Part shown: in pieces, positions 31,787 to 39,414 of the stretch
Numbering within the stretch: the first letter of the stretch is position 1
Layout of the letters: each line of letters begins with the position of its first letter
The notes under the pieces: model-generated
What the model saw: the letters and a program-made list of their open reading frames with translations, nothing else
Database searches by the model: none
What the model was told of the DNA's origin: nothing
DNA from: Mycobacterium sp. 852002-50816_SCH5313054-b
GTDB taxonomy: Bacteria; Actinomycetota; Actinomycetes; Mycobacteriales; Mycobacteriaceae
Length of the DNA stretch: 51,999 nt
NCBI RefSeq assembly: GCF_001667185.1
Contig: NZ_LZIC01000082.1
Coordinates: forward strand, 1-51,999
Direction: 5' to 3'
Program-made: the position numbers and the translations under genes

Positions 31787-33007
31787 ATGCCGAGTCCGCG
31801 CCGCGAAGACGGCGACGCGCTGCGCTGTGGTGACCGCAGCGCTGCCGTGACCGAGATCCGGGCTACGCTGGCCACGCTGGGGATGCTGGACAATCCCGAC
31901 GAAGACATGGCGACCGGCCGGCATGTGGCCCTCGAGGTCTTCGACGCCGAGCTCGATCAGGCGGTGCGCGCTTTCCAGCAGAATCGCGGGCTGCTGGTGG
32001 ACGGCGTCGTCGGCGAGGCCACCTACCGCGCGCTGAAAGAGGCCTCGTACCGGCTCGGCGCGCGCACGCTGTATCACCAATTCGGTGCGCCCCTCTATGG
32101 CGACGACGTCGCAACCCTGCAGGCCCGGCTGCAGGACCTCGGTTTCTACACCGGCCTGGTCGACGGCCACTTCGGCTTGCAGACCCACAACGCTTTGATG
32201 TCATACCAGCGTGAGTATGGGCTCGCCGCCGACGGCATCTGCGGCCCAGAAACCTTGCGTTCCTTGTACTTTCTGAGCTCGCGGGTCAGCGGCGGCTCAC
32301 CGCACGCCATCCGCGAGGAAGAGCTGGTCCGCCGGTCCGGGCCCAAACTGTCGGGCAAGCGGATCATCATCGATCCGGGCCGCGGCGGCACCGACCACGG
32401 ACTGATCATGCAGGCGCCGACCGGACCCGTCAGCGAAGCAGATGTGTTGTGGGACTTGGCGAGCCGACTCGAGGGCCGGATGACCGCAATCGGTATGGAA
32501 ACCTTCTTGTCCCGGCCGACCAATCGCAGCCCGTCGGACACGGAACGTGCCGCCACGGCGAACAACGTCGGCGCGGACCTCATGATCAGCCTGCGCTGCG
32601 AATCCCAGCGCAGCCCGTCGGCCAACGGCGTGGCTTCCTTCCATTTCGGCAACTCGCACGGTTCCGTCTCGACGATCGGCCGCAACCTCGCCGACTTCAT
32701 TCAGCGAGAAGTGGTGGCTCGCACCGGATTACGGGATTGCCGCACGCATGGCCGGACGTGGGACCTGCTGCGGCTGACCCGGATGCCGACCGTTCAGGTC
32801 GACGTCGGCTATATCACCAATCCGCGTGACCAGGCGATGCTGATCTCGACGCAGACCCGAGACGCCATCGCCGAGGGCATCCTCGCCGCGGTCAAGCGGC
32901 TCTACCTGCTCGGCAAGAACGACCGGCCTACCGGCACCTTCACCTTCGCCGAACTGCTGGCTCACGAGTTGTCGGTGGAGCGGGCCTCCCGGCTGGGCGG
33001 TTCTTAG
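31787..33007 (+). CDS. cwlM: CwlM, amidase-like regulator of peptidoglycan precursor synthesis
   Basis: From the ATG at 31787 (GGAGGG ribosome-binding site 8 bases upstream) the product has 406 residues, the length of M. tuberculosis CwlM. Two peptidoglycan-binding repeats lie at about residues 14-75 and 95-155 (LDQAVRAFQQNRGLLVDGVVG; ALMSYQREYGLAADGICG). An amidase_3 domain runs from about 185 to 370. Where active amidases have DPGHGG with a zinc-binding His, this protein has IDPGRGG, so it is probably not an amidase. The C-terminal RPTGTFTF keeps T382 and T384; in M. tuberculosis the PknB-phosphorylated site is reported near here, and the phosphorylated protein activates MurA. No signal peptide is seen, consistent with a cytosolic role. 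The 3' end overlaps the convergent gene by 68 bp. Confidence 0.93.
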   Translation: MPSPRREDGDALRCGDRSAAVTEIRATLATLGMLDNPDEDMATGRHVALEVFDAELDQAVRAFQQNRGLLVDGVVGEATYRALKEASYRLGARTLYHQFGAPLYGDDVATLQARLQDLGFYTGLVDGHFGLQTHNALMSYQREYGLAADGICGPETLRSLYFLSSRVSGGSPHAIREEELVRRSGPKLSGKRIIIDPGRGGTDHGLIMQAPTGPVSEADVLWDLASRLEGRMTAIGMETFLSRPTNRSPSDTERAATANNVGADLMISLRCESQRSPSANGVASFHFGNSHGSVSTIGRNLADFIQREVVARTGLRDCRTHGRTWDLLRLTRMPTVQVDVGYITNPRDQAMLISTQTRDAIAEGILAAVKRLYLLGKNDRPTGTFTFAELLAHELSVERASRLGGS

Positions 33008-33758
33008 CCGCCCCGTTGATCTGCAACGTATTTGATGCGCTGGCGGAGCCCGCCCCGACGGGTTCCTGCAGCTGGGCACTGGACAACAGGCGCTCCAGCG
33101 CCGCCTCGACTTCGGCCTTCCAGCCCAGGCCCTTGTCCAACTCCAGCCGCAGCCGCGGGAAGTACGGGTGCGGCGCCACCACAACGAATCCCACGTCCTT
33201 CAAGAACTCCGCGTCGATGATGCAGTGCTCGACCGAGCAGTCGCCCAGGGCCTCGAGCACCGGCCGCACATCCGGGTCCACCGTTCGCGGGTCCTGCAAC
33301 TCGGCGGCCGCCGGTGTGCGCCCGAAAGCCTCCAACGCCCGCACGCCGCGCCGCACCAGCTCATCGATGACGCGGGCGATCAGCCCATGCGGCAGATCGT
33401 CGGAGGCCTGCCCCGACTCGATGTTCATTGACGTCAACAGCACGGCATCGGCGGACACGGGCGCCGTGGGAAAGCGCTGCGCCCGCGGCACCGCGCGAGG
33501 CGGCGCGTAGAGGACGTACCCCAGGCACGCCGGTTCGGCGTGACTGCGCTCGTCCGGAATCGCCGTCGCGATCTGACCGCATGAGCCCCACTCCAGCATC
33601 ACCATCGACAGCCAGGCTTCTTTTTCAAACTCGGGGTCGGCGAGGTGGTCCTGGTTACCCAGGGTCGCGGGATCGACCTCCCAGAACACGCAGCGGCGCG
33701 CATGCTTGGGAAGCTGCTCGAAAGCCTCGAGCCGCAGCGGCATGATTCGAGCAGACAC
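32940..33758 (-). CDS. GNAT-like acetyltransferase (Rv3916c-like)
   Basis: This is a 272-residue protein from the GTG at 33758, which has AGGAGG just upstream (spacing 3, close). It begins VSARIMPLRLEAFEQ. The fold looks like a GNAT acetyltransferase: a beta strand with PACLGYVLYAPP, a central VLLTSMNIESGQASDDLPHGLIARVIDELVRRG, which resembles the acetyl-CoA loop and helix (R/Q-x-x-G-x-G/A region, here altered), and HCIIDAEFLKDVGFVVVAPHPYFPRLRLEL near the end. The substrate is unknown. Orthologues keep this position next to parB in many actinobacteria. The last 68 bp lie opposite the 3' end of cwlM. The C-terminal 40 residues are Pro/Arg-rich and may be poorly conserved. Confidence 0.75.
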   Translation of the reverse strand: MSARIMPLRLEAFEQLPKHARRCVFWEVDPATLGNQDHLADPEFEKEAWLSMVMLEWGSCGQIATAIPDERSHAEPACLGYVLYAPPRAVPRAQRFPTAPVSADAVLLTSMNIESGQASDDLPHGLIARVIDELVRRGVRALEAFGRTPAAAELQDPRTVDPDVRPVLEALGDCSVEHCIIDAEFLKDVGFVVVAPHPYFPRLRLELDKGLGWKAEVEAALERLLSSAQLQEPVGAGSASASNTLQINGAAKNRPAGRPAPPTTREPAVRRR

Positions 33759-33973
33759 TAGCCTCCTGGCTTCCGTCCGGTCCTGCGGCCACCACATTTT
33801 GGGGCCACCAGCAACCTCTCCAGAATAGGAGAGTTTGTCGTCATCGGACCAGTGTTTGCTGCGCCACTTGGGGCGGGCCGGCGAACGTTCCCGCGCGGTG
33901 CGGCACGGCCGGTGACATAGCGAAAGGCGTTGAGGCGCACTGGAACTCTGCTCGCAGACGGCGTCGGGGACGG

Positions 33974-34025
33974 CTCATTTGGGTCTCATTTGGGCGTCAA
34001 AAACCCGCGCGGCGTCACAGTGACG
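33974..34025. promoter_or_regulatory. Direct repeat and palindrome between parB and the GNAT-like gene
   Basis: The 287-bp gap 33759-34045 holds no gene. Within it, CTCATTTGGG occurs twice in tandem (33974-33983 and 33985-33994), an 11-bp period, i.e. about one helical turn. A near-perfect palindrome CGTCACAGTGACG lies at 34013-34025 (6-bp arms around one base). Such spacing suits a DNA-binding protein. It lies 20 bp past the parB stop and about 215 bp upstream of the GNAT-like start. Whether it is an operator, a terminator element or chance is undecided. Confidence 0.35.
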
Positions 34026-34045
34026 TAATTACAGCGTGTGGGCGA

Positions 34046-35029
34046 TCATGCCTTGGGCGGGGTCATCACGTCTACGATGCGCTGGAGATCCTCCACCGAG
34101 CCGAACTCCACCACGATCCGTCCCTTCCGTTTGCCAAGGCTGACCGTCACCCGGGTATCGAAGGTGTTGGACAGCCGATCGGCGACGTCCTGGAGGCCGG
34201 GCATCTGAATCGGCTTGCGGCGCTGGGGCGCCGGGGTGGTCGCGTCGCCGCGGTTGGCCAGGGTGACCGCCTCCTCGGTGGCCCGCACCGACAGGCCCTC
34301 GGCGACGATCCGGCTCGCCAGCTCCTCCTGCGCCTCCGGCCCGCCTTCGAGGGACAGCAACGCTCGGGCATGGCCCGCGGACAGGACGCCCGCCGCGACC
34401 CGCCGCTGCACCGGGATCGGCAGCTTCAGCAAGCGGATCATGTTGGTGATCAGCGGCCGCGACCGGCCGATACGGGACGCCAGCTCGTCGTGGGTCACGT
34501 CGAATTCGTCGAGCAGCTGCTGGTAAGCCGCCGCCTCCTCCAGCGGGTTCAGCTGGACCCGATGGATGTTTTCGAGCAGGGCGTCGCGCAGCAGGTCGTC
34601 GTCGCCGGTTTCGCGCACGATGGCAGGGATGGTGGCCAGGCCCGCTTCCTGGGCGGCGCGCCACCGCCGCTCCCCCATCACGATTTGGTACCGCGCCCCG
34701 CCCGGCGTTCCGCTCACCGGCCGGACGACGATCGGCTGCAAAAGCCCGAATTCGCGAATGGAGTGCACCAGCTCGGACAGCGCCTCCTCGTCGAACACCT
34801 GCCGGGGCTGGCGTGGGTTGCGCTCGATATCGGCCGGCGCGATCTCGCGGTAGACCGCGCCCACCGACGCGGAGCCCTGAGCCGGTCCGCCGATCAGCAC
34901 ATCGGCGGCCGCGTCGCCCATCCGCGGGCCCAGCGTCGCCGGACCGGAGTCGCCCTCCGCCGGACCCGTGGGGATCAGCGAAGCCAGGCCCCGGCCGAGG
35001 CCGCCCTTCTTGCGTAACGGCTGCGTCAT
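34046..35029 (-). CDS. parB: ParB, chromosome partitioning protein (CTPase, parS binder)
   Basis: This is a 327-residue ParB. The ATG at 35029 (MTQPLRKKGGLGRG) has AAGGGA at good spacing; the longer frame runs into parA and is rejected. The N-terminal basic GGLGRGLASLIP binds ParA. The CTP-binding domain has IERNPRQPRQVF (about residues 68-80), FGLLQPIVVR and the GERRWRAA box. The parS-binding helix-turn-helix is THDELASRIGRSRPLITNMIRLLKL (split over about 170-200). The C-terminal dimerisation part follows after a Pro/Gln linker. It spreads from parS sites as a clamp, and three parS sites are nearby. It lies 22 bp downstream of parA. Confidence 0.95.
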   Translation of the reverse strand: MTQPLRKKGGLGRGLASLIPTGPAEGDSGPATLGPRMGDAAADVLIGGPAQGSASVGAVYREIAPADIERNPRQPRQVFDEEALSELVHSIREFGLLQPIVVRPVSGTPGGARYQIVMGERRWRAAQEAGLATIPAIVRETGDDDLLRDALLENIHRVQLNPLEEAAAYQQLLDEFDVTHDELASRIGRSRPLITNMIRLLKLPIPVQRRVAAGVLSAGHARALLSLEGGPEAQEELASRIVAEGLSVRATEEAVTLANRGDATTPAPQRRKPIQMPGLQDVADRLSNTFDTRVTVSLGKRKGRIVVEFGSVEDLQRIVDVMTPPKA

Positions 35030-35051
35030 GGTCGTCCCTTCACGATGGTGG

Positions 35052-36008
35052 TCAATCGCGTTCGGCGAGTTCGCGACTCGCATCGAGATAGCTCATCGCT
35101 CCCCGGGAACCGGGGTCGTAATCGATGATTGTCATGCTGTAGCCGGGCGCCTCCGAGACCTTGACGCTGCGCGGAATCACGCTGCGCAGCACCTTGGTTC
35201 CGAAGTACCGGCGTACCTCTTCGGCCACCTGGTCGGCCAGCTTGGTCCGCCCGTCGTACATCGTCAGGATGACGGTCGTCACGTCCAGCTGGGGATTCAG
35301 GTGGGCCTTCACCATCTCGATATTGCGCATCAGCTGCGACACACCCTCCAGCGCGTAGTACTCGCACTGGATCGGGATCATCACCTCGGGCGCAGCCACC
35401 AGCGCGTTGATCGTCAGCAGCCCGAGCGACGGCGGGCAGTCGATGAAGACGTAGTCGAAGTCGAACTGGTCGAGCTCGGCCAGGGCGGTGCGCAGGCGGT
35501 TCTCGCGCGCGACCATGCTGACCAATTCGATCTCGGCGCCGGCGAGATCGATGGTCGCCGGCACGCAGAACAGCCGCGAGCTGTGGGGGCTGGGCCGCAA
35601 CGCCTCCCGCAGCGACACCTCGCCGATGAGGACTTCGTACGACGACGGCGTGCCCGCCTGCCGGTCGTGGATGCCGAGGGCCGTGCTCGCGTTGCCCTGG
35701 GGATCGAGGTCGATGACGAGGGTCTTGAGTCCCTGCACGGCCAGCGCGGCCGCGAGGTTGACGGCGGTCGTGGTCTTGCCGACGCCACCCTTCTGGTTGG
35801 CGACGGTGAACAGCCGCCGGTGGGCCGGGCGGCGCAGCGGCGGGTAGGCCGTGTGCAGAACCCGCATCGCACGCTCGGCGGCGGCGCCGATCGGGGTGTC
35901 GAATTCGTCCGATGTTTCACGTGAAACATGGCCCGGCTCCGGCGCGGCGTCGGCGACGCTCGGTGCCGGCGGCGGCCCGCCGGGCGAGTTGATTGGAGAA
36001 CTCACCAT
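35052..36008 (-). CDS. parA: ParA, chromosome partitioning ATPase
   Basis: This is a 318-residue ParA from the ATG at 36008 (MVSSPINSPGG), which overlaps the rsmG stop by 7 bp; a GTG one codon later is also possible. Residues 1-70 are a poorly conserved Pro-rich extension containing HVSRETSDEFDTPIGAAAERAMRV; its first residues are encoded by a parS site. The ATPase has the deviant Walker A KGGVGKTT (VANQKGGVGKTTTAVN, about residues 75-90), the DLDPQGNAS motif and Walker B-like YVFIDCPPSLG. It moves ParB-parS complexes during segregation. The sequence is near-identical in character to other mycobacterial ParA proteins in the core. Confidence 0.95.
   Translation of the reverse strand: MVSSPINSPGGPPPAPSVADAAPEPGHVSRETSDEFDTPIGAAAERAMRVLHTAYPPLRRPAHRRLFTVANQKGGVGKTTTAVNLAAALAVQGLKTLVIDLDPQGNASTALGIHDRQAGTPSSYEVLIGEVSLREALRPSPHSSRLFCVPATIDLAGAEIELVSMVARENRLRTALAELDQFDFDYVFIDCPPSLGLLTINALVAAPEVMIPIQCEYYALEGVSQLMRNIEMVKAHLNPQLDVTTVILTMYDGRTKLADQVAEEVRRYFGTKVLRSVIPRSVKVSEAPGYSMTIIDYDPGSRGAMSYLDASRELAERD
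35913..35928. promoter_or_regulatory. parS site inside parA
   Basis: This is the perfect 16-bp palindrome TGTTTCACGTGAAACA, the bacterial parS consensus bound by ParB. It lies within the parA coding sequence near its 5' end and encodes part of HVSRET. The site is kept as protein-coding DNA in ParA of other mycobacteria as well. Confidence 0.95.
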
Positions 36009-36688
36009 GTCCCCCTGTCTGCCATACGTCCCGATCTTTGGCGCGGCCGCTTTCCGCGTCGCGCTAACACCACGGTTGACGGCGGATGCAAGTAGTTCCC
36101 GCCACATGTGACCACCCTGGCATCAAGGGCGCCTGATGCCGCCATCACACGCCGGTGGGCTTCCACTTCCTCGGGAGCGCGCTCCCCTTTGATGGCGACC
36201 ATCCGCCCGTCGGGCCGTAGCAACGGCATGCTCCACTTCGTCAACTTGTCCAGCGGTGCGACCGCTCGTGACACCGCGACATCCCGGGCTCCGAACTGCT
36301 CGCGCACCCACGGGTCCTCCGCACGGCCGCGCACCACCTCGACCGCCAACCCTAGTTCGGCCACCACCTCGATGAGAAACTCACTCCGCCGCAGCATCGG
36401 CTCCAGCAGCACGACGTCGAGGTCGGGCCGCGCGATCGCCAGCGGTATCCCCGGCAGCCCGGCCCCGCTGCCGATGTCGATCACCCGCTCGCCGTGCTCG
36501 AGGAGCTCGCCGACCGCCGCACTGTTCAATAGGTGGCGATCCCACAGCCGGCCGACCTCCCGCGGCCCGAGGAGCCCTCGCTCTACCCCCGGGCCGGCCA
36601 GCAATTCGGCGTACCTTCGGGCGATACCCAACCGCGGCCCGAAGACGGCGGCGGCGGCACCGGCCAGGGATCCCGGATCTGCCGTCAC
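36002..36688 (-). CDS. rsmG: RsmG (GidB), 16S rRNA m7G527 methyltransferase
   Basis: This enzyme methylates N7 of G527 in 16S rRNA using S-adenosylmethionine; its loss gives low-level streptomycin resistance in mycobacteria. The core is clear: FGPRLGIARRYAELLAGPGVERG, the SAM motif VIDIGSGAGLPGIPLA (about residues 73-88), LLEPMLRRSEFL, SRAVAPLDKLTKW and IKGERAPEEVE. I chose the GTG at 36688 (228 residues) because GAGGGGG lies 8 bases upstream and the length fits the M. tuberculosis protein (about 224). Two in-frame ATGs further out, at 36739 and 36766, would both start with MFHVK encoded by parS sites. The stop overlaps parA. Confidence 0.9.
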   Translation of the reverse strand: MTADPGSLAGAAAAVFGPRLGIARRYAELLAGPGVERGLLGPREVGRLWDRHLLNSAAVGELLEHGERVIDIGSGAGLPGIPLAIARPDLDVVLLEPMLRRSEFLIEVVAELGLAVEVVRGRAEDPWVREQFGARDVAVSRAVAPLDKLTKWSMPLLRPDGRMVAIKGERAPEEVEAHRRVMAASGALDARVVTCGGNYLHPPSTVVLARRGKRPRQRSGRMADRGTW

Positions 36689-36722
36689 CGCGGACGCCCC
36701 CTCGACCGCCTCTCCGTCGCCA

Positions 36723-36738
36723 TGTTTCACGTGAAACA
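36723..36738. promoter_or_regulatory. parS site upstream of rsmG
   Basis: A perfect TGTTTCACGTGAAACA. It lies between jag and the preferred rsmG start, or within the first codons of rsmG if an outer ATG is used (it would encode MFHVKH). It is one of two parS copies 27 bp apart, centre to centre. Confidence 0.95.
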
Positions 36739-36749
36739 TCTCGTCTTCT

Positions 36750-36765
36750 TGTTTCACGTGAAACA
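36750..36765. promoter_or_regulatory. Second parS site upstream of rsmG
   Basis: A perfect TGTTTCACGTGAAACA, 11 bases from the neighbouring parS. The pair lies about 800 bp from the copy inside parA and about 3.2 kb from dnaA, the usual ParB loading zone next to oriC. Confidence 0.95.
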
Positions 36766-36825
36766 TCCTCGATCCCTGGGGCCGTCCGGGTCGTCTCTGA
36801 ATTACACGGCTGTGACTCGGCGGCG

Positions 36826-37401
36826 CTAGTCGAGCAAGACGACAACGCGGCGGGACGGCTCCTGGCCCTCGCTCTCGCTGTGCACGCCCGGCACCGCCGC
36901 GACGGCGTCGTGAACGATCTTGCGTTCGAACGGTGTCATCGGAGAAAGCTCCTCGCGTTCGCCGCTGTCGAGCACCCGGCGCGCCACCTTGTCGCCCAAC
37001 GCGGCCAGCTCCTCGCGCCGCCGGCGCCGCCAGCTCGCGATGTCAAGCATCAACCGGCTCCGCACACCGGTCTTCTGGTGCACCGCCAGCCGGGTCAGCT
37101 CCTGCAGCGCATCCAGCACCTCGCCGGCGCGACCGACCAACTTGTTCAGGTCGCTGCTGCCGTCGATGCTCACCACGGCGCGGTCGCCCTCCACGTCTAG
37201 ATCGATGTCGCCGTCGAAGTCCAACAGGTCCAGCAGCTCCTCGAGATAGTCGCCGGCGATCTCCCCCTCGGCAACCAGTCGGTCCTCCAGCTCGTCGCCT
37301 TCGTCACCACCGCCTTCCGTCGCCGCGTCGTCCTCTGGGGCCGGCGTTTGCGTGTCGAGTTCAGCGTCAACGTCGCGTTCGGTCGTTTCGGCGTCTGTCA
37401 T
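36826..37401 (-). CDS. khpB: Jag/KhpB, KH-R3H RNA-binding protein
   Basis: This is a 191-residue RNA-binding protein. A highly acidic N-terminus (residues 1-50, EDDAATEGGGDEGDELEDR in part) precedes a KH domain at about 60-125 (VSIDGSSDLNKLVGRAGEVLDALQELTRL) and an R3H domain at about 130-190 (RRRREELAALGDKVARRVLDSGEREELSPMTPFERKIVHDAVAA, in parts). Jag proteins work with KhpA as RNA chaperones and are tied to cell elongation in Gram-positive bacteria. It lies downstream of yidC in the conserved yidC-jag-rsmG order, 79 bp from yidC. The ATG at 37401 is the natural start. Confidence 0.93.
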   Translation of the reverse strand: MTDAETTERDVDAELDTQTPAPEDDAATEGGGDEGDELEDRLVAEGEIAGDYLEELLDLLDFDGDIDLDVEGDRAVVSIDGSSDLNKLVGRAGEVLDALQELTRLAVHQKTGVRSRLMLDIASWRRRRREELAALGDKVARRVLDSGEREELSPMTPFERKIVHDAVAAVPGVHSESEGQEPSRRVVVLLD

Positions 37402-37480
37402 CTCGTTTTCTCTCCCTCATCCAGGGGTTCCCGTCCAGTCGGGTCACTCGCCCGGGGTCCCCTTAAGCTCTGGCGTCGCG

Positions 37481-38605
37481 TCAGCGTTTCCGCTTCTTCG
37501 GTCGCGCCCCGGGTCGCGGGGTGCGGTTGGTCGGCCCGTCGTTGCGTCCCGCCGCGCTCGGCTTGTCCGGTTCCGCCGTGGCCGACCCCTCTTCGGCGGC
37601 ACCTCCGTCGAAGCCCTCGGAATCCGAGTCCTCGCCGTCGTCGTTTCGCGTCGCGGATCCGTTACCGCTCGCCGCCGAGGTCTTGGGGTTGCGCTTCGGT
37701 TTGGCGCCCGGCGCCGGAGCATTGGCAGCCCGCCGCTGAACGACCTCCTGCCTCTTGGCCTCGTCCTCTTTTTCGATCATGCCGAACACGTAGTGCTGCT
37801 GTGCGAACGTCCAGATGTTGTTGGCGAACCAGTACAGGATGATCGCGAGCGGAAGGAACGGTCCGCCGACAACGACGCCGAGCGGAAACACGTACAGCGC
37901 CAGCTTGTTCATCATCGCGGTCTGCGGGTTGGCGGCGGCCTCCGCGCTCTGGCGCGCCACCGACGCGCGGCTGTTGAAGTAGGTGGCGACGCCCGCCAGG
38001 ATCATCACCGGGGCACCCACCGCGATCACCGCGGGGCGGCTGAAGTGGGTGAAGGCGTCCAATCCGGCGTGTTGCGTCATGAACGCGCCGATCGGCGCAC
38101 CGAAAAGGTTGGCGTCCAGGAAGTGCGCCACGTCGGTCGGGCTGAAGAAATAGTTGCCCGTCGCCCGGTTCTGGGCCACCGACAGGTGCGGCTGACCAAA
38201 GCCTCCGGTGGTCCGGTTGAACGACCGCAAGACGTGATACAGCCCAAGGAACACCGGGATCTGGGCGAGCATCGGCAGGCAGCCGAGGATCGGGTTGAAG
38301 CCGTGCTCGCGTTGCAGCTTCTGCATCTCGAGCGCCATCCGCTGGCGGTCTTTGGAGTACTTCTTTTGCAGCGCCTTGATCTGCGGCTGCAACTCCTGCA
38401 TCTGCCGGGTGGTACGAATCTGGCGCACGAACGGCTTGTACAGCAGGGCCCGCAAGCTGAACACCAGGAACATCACCGACAGGGCCCAGGCGAAGAAGTT
38501 CGACGGTCCGAGCAACGCCGCGAACAGCTTGTACCAAGCCCACATGATCCACGACACCGGGTAGTAGATGACGTCGAGGCTGAAGAAATCAAACAAAAGA
38601 TTCAC
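37481..38605 (-). CDS. yidC: YidC membrane protein insertase
   Basis: This is a 374-residue YidC that inserts membrane proteins with or without SecYEG. It has about five membrane helices, starting DVIYYPVSWIMWAWYKLFA and including the FAWALSVMFLVFSLRALLY helix with the conserved positively charged groove residue, then the cytosolic coiled coil with IRTTRQMQELQPQIKALQKKY. The last helices are LALYVFPLGVVVGGPFLPLAIILYW and a short one. The tail from about residue 290 is long, disordered and acid-then-basic (NDDGEDSDSEGFDGG, then RPGARPKKRKR), typical of actinobacterial YidC and able to bind ribosomes. The GTG start at 38605 overlaps yidD by 17 bp. Confidence 0.95.
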   Translation of the reverse strand: MNLLFDFFSLDVIYYPVSWIMWAWYKLFAALLGPSNFFAWALSVMFLVFSLRALLYKPFVRQIRTTRQMQELQPQIKALQKKYSKDRQRMALEMQKLQREHGFNPILGCLPMLAQIPVFLGLYHVLRSFNRTTGGFGQPHLSVAQNRATGNYFFSPTDVAHFLDANLFGAPIGAFMTQHAGLDAFTHFSRPAVIAVGAPVMILAGVATYFNSRASVARQSAEAAANPQTAMMNKLALYVFPLGVVVGGPFLPLAIILYWFANNIWTFAQQHYVFGMIEKEDEAKRQEVVQRRAANAPAPGAKPKRNPKTSAASGNGSATRNDDGEDSDSEGFDGGAAEEGSATAEPDKPSAAGRNDGPTNRTPRPGARPKKRKR

Positions 38606-38894
38606 TCTCCCGTTGCTCCGGCGCGGGGTCTCCCGCGGCGCCGGCGCCTTCGAAGCTCGCCCGGCATGCGTGTCGATCCGGTATCGGATCCCATCCTCCC
38701 CGATGCCACGGTCCGCATTTGGCGAGCCGGGCTGCGGCCAACCAGCTGCCCCGGATCAAGCCGTATTCGGTCAGAGCGTCGACGGCGTACTGGCTGCACG
38801 TTGGCATGAAGCGGCATGTCGCCGGGCGCAGCGGTGACACCATGTGCCGGTACAGCTGAATCAGGAAGATCAGTCCCCGCGCCGCCTTGTTCAC
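38589..38894 (-). CDS. yidD: YidD, membrane protein insertion efficiency factor
   Basis: This is a 101-residue small amphipathic protein. It begins with the helix RGLIFLIQLYRHMVSPL and has the family's Cys-rich signature RPATCRFMPTCSQYAVDAL and KCGPWHRGGWDP. YidD helps YidC insert membrane proteins. GTG start at 38894, overlapping the rnpA stop by 4 bp (GTGA). The C-terminal 20 residues, which overlap the yidC start, are unlike the core and probably vary. Confidence 0.93.
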   Translation of the reverse strand: MNKAARGLIFLIQLYRHMVSPLRPATCRFMPTCSQYAVDALTEYGLIRGSWLAAARLAKCGPWHRGGWDPIPDRHACRASFEGAGAAGDPAPEQRESESFV

Positions 38895-39247
38895 CGGTCA
38901 GTTCCCGCCGACTCGAAGGCGCGGCGCAAGCCACGCCGCAGCTGTTGTTCCAGCCGCGCGGATGACACCTGGCTACTGCCGGGCAGCGCCCGAATCACCA
39001 CCCGGTCGGATCGATGGAGATCCCCCAACATGGTTCGCGCGACGTGACGTAGCCGGCGCGCCACCCGATGACGCTCCACGGCCGATCCAACGGACTTGGC
39101 GATGATCAGGCCGACACGGGGTCCCGTGTCGTCCTCGGAGTCGCGCCGCATATGTACGACGACGTCGGGCTGCACCGCGCGCACGCCAGACTTCACGGCG
39201 GCGTCAAACTCAGTTGACCGCCTCATGCGGTTGCGTGCGGGAAGCAC
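38891..39247 (-). CDS. rnpA: Ribonuclease P protein component
   Basis: This is the 118-residue basic protein subunit of RNase P, which with the RNA subunit removes the 5' leader of tRNA precursors. It has the substrate-binding start RNRMRRSTEFDAAVKSG and the family motif GSAVERHRVARRLRHVAR, a variant of the RNR motif. It is encoded between rpmH and yidD in the universal order; the 23-bp gap from rpmH and the 4-bp overlap with yidD suggest one operon. GTG start at 39247. Confidence 0.95.
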   Translation of the reverse strand: MLPARNRMRRSTEFDAAVKSGVRAVQPDVVVHMRRDSEDDTGPRVGLIIAKSVGSAVERHRVARRLRHVARTMLGDLHRSDRVVIRALPGSSQVSSARLEQQLRRGLRRAFESAGTDR

Positions 39248-39270
39248 CGCTGAAGAACCCGACGTTGCGA

Positions 39271-39414
39271 TCAGGCAGTTAACGCGCGACGGCCTTTGCG
39301 GCGCCGGCTGGAGACGATCGATCGCCCGGCGCGGGTGCGCATCCGCAAGCGGAAGCCATGCACGCGGGCTCGGCGCCGGTTATTCGGCTGGAAGGTCCGC
39401 TTGCCCTTGGCCAC
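39271..39414 (-). CDS. rpmH: 50S ribosomal protein L34
   Basis: This is a 47-residue, highly basic protein. Read on the minus strand it begins VAKGKRTFQPNNRRRARVHG and ends RRKGRRALTA, matching bacterial L34. The GTG start at 39414 has GAGGAG just upstream. It is the first gene of the leftward operon next to the origin and lies divergent from dnaA. Confidence 0.95.
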   Translation of the reverse strand: MAKGKRTFQPNNRRRARVHGFRLRMRTRAGRSIVSSRRRKGRRALTA

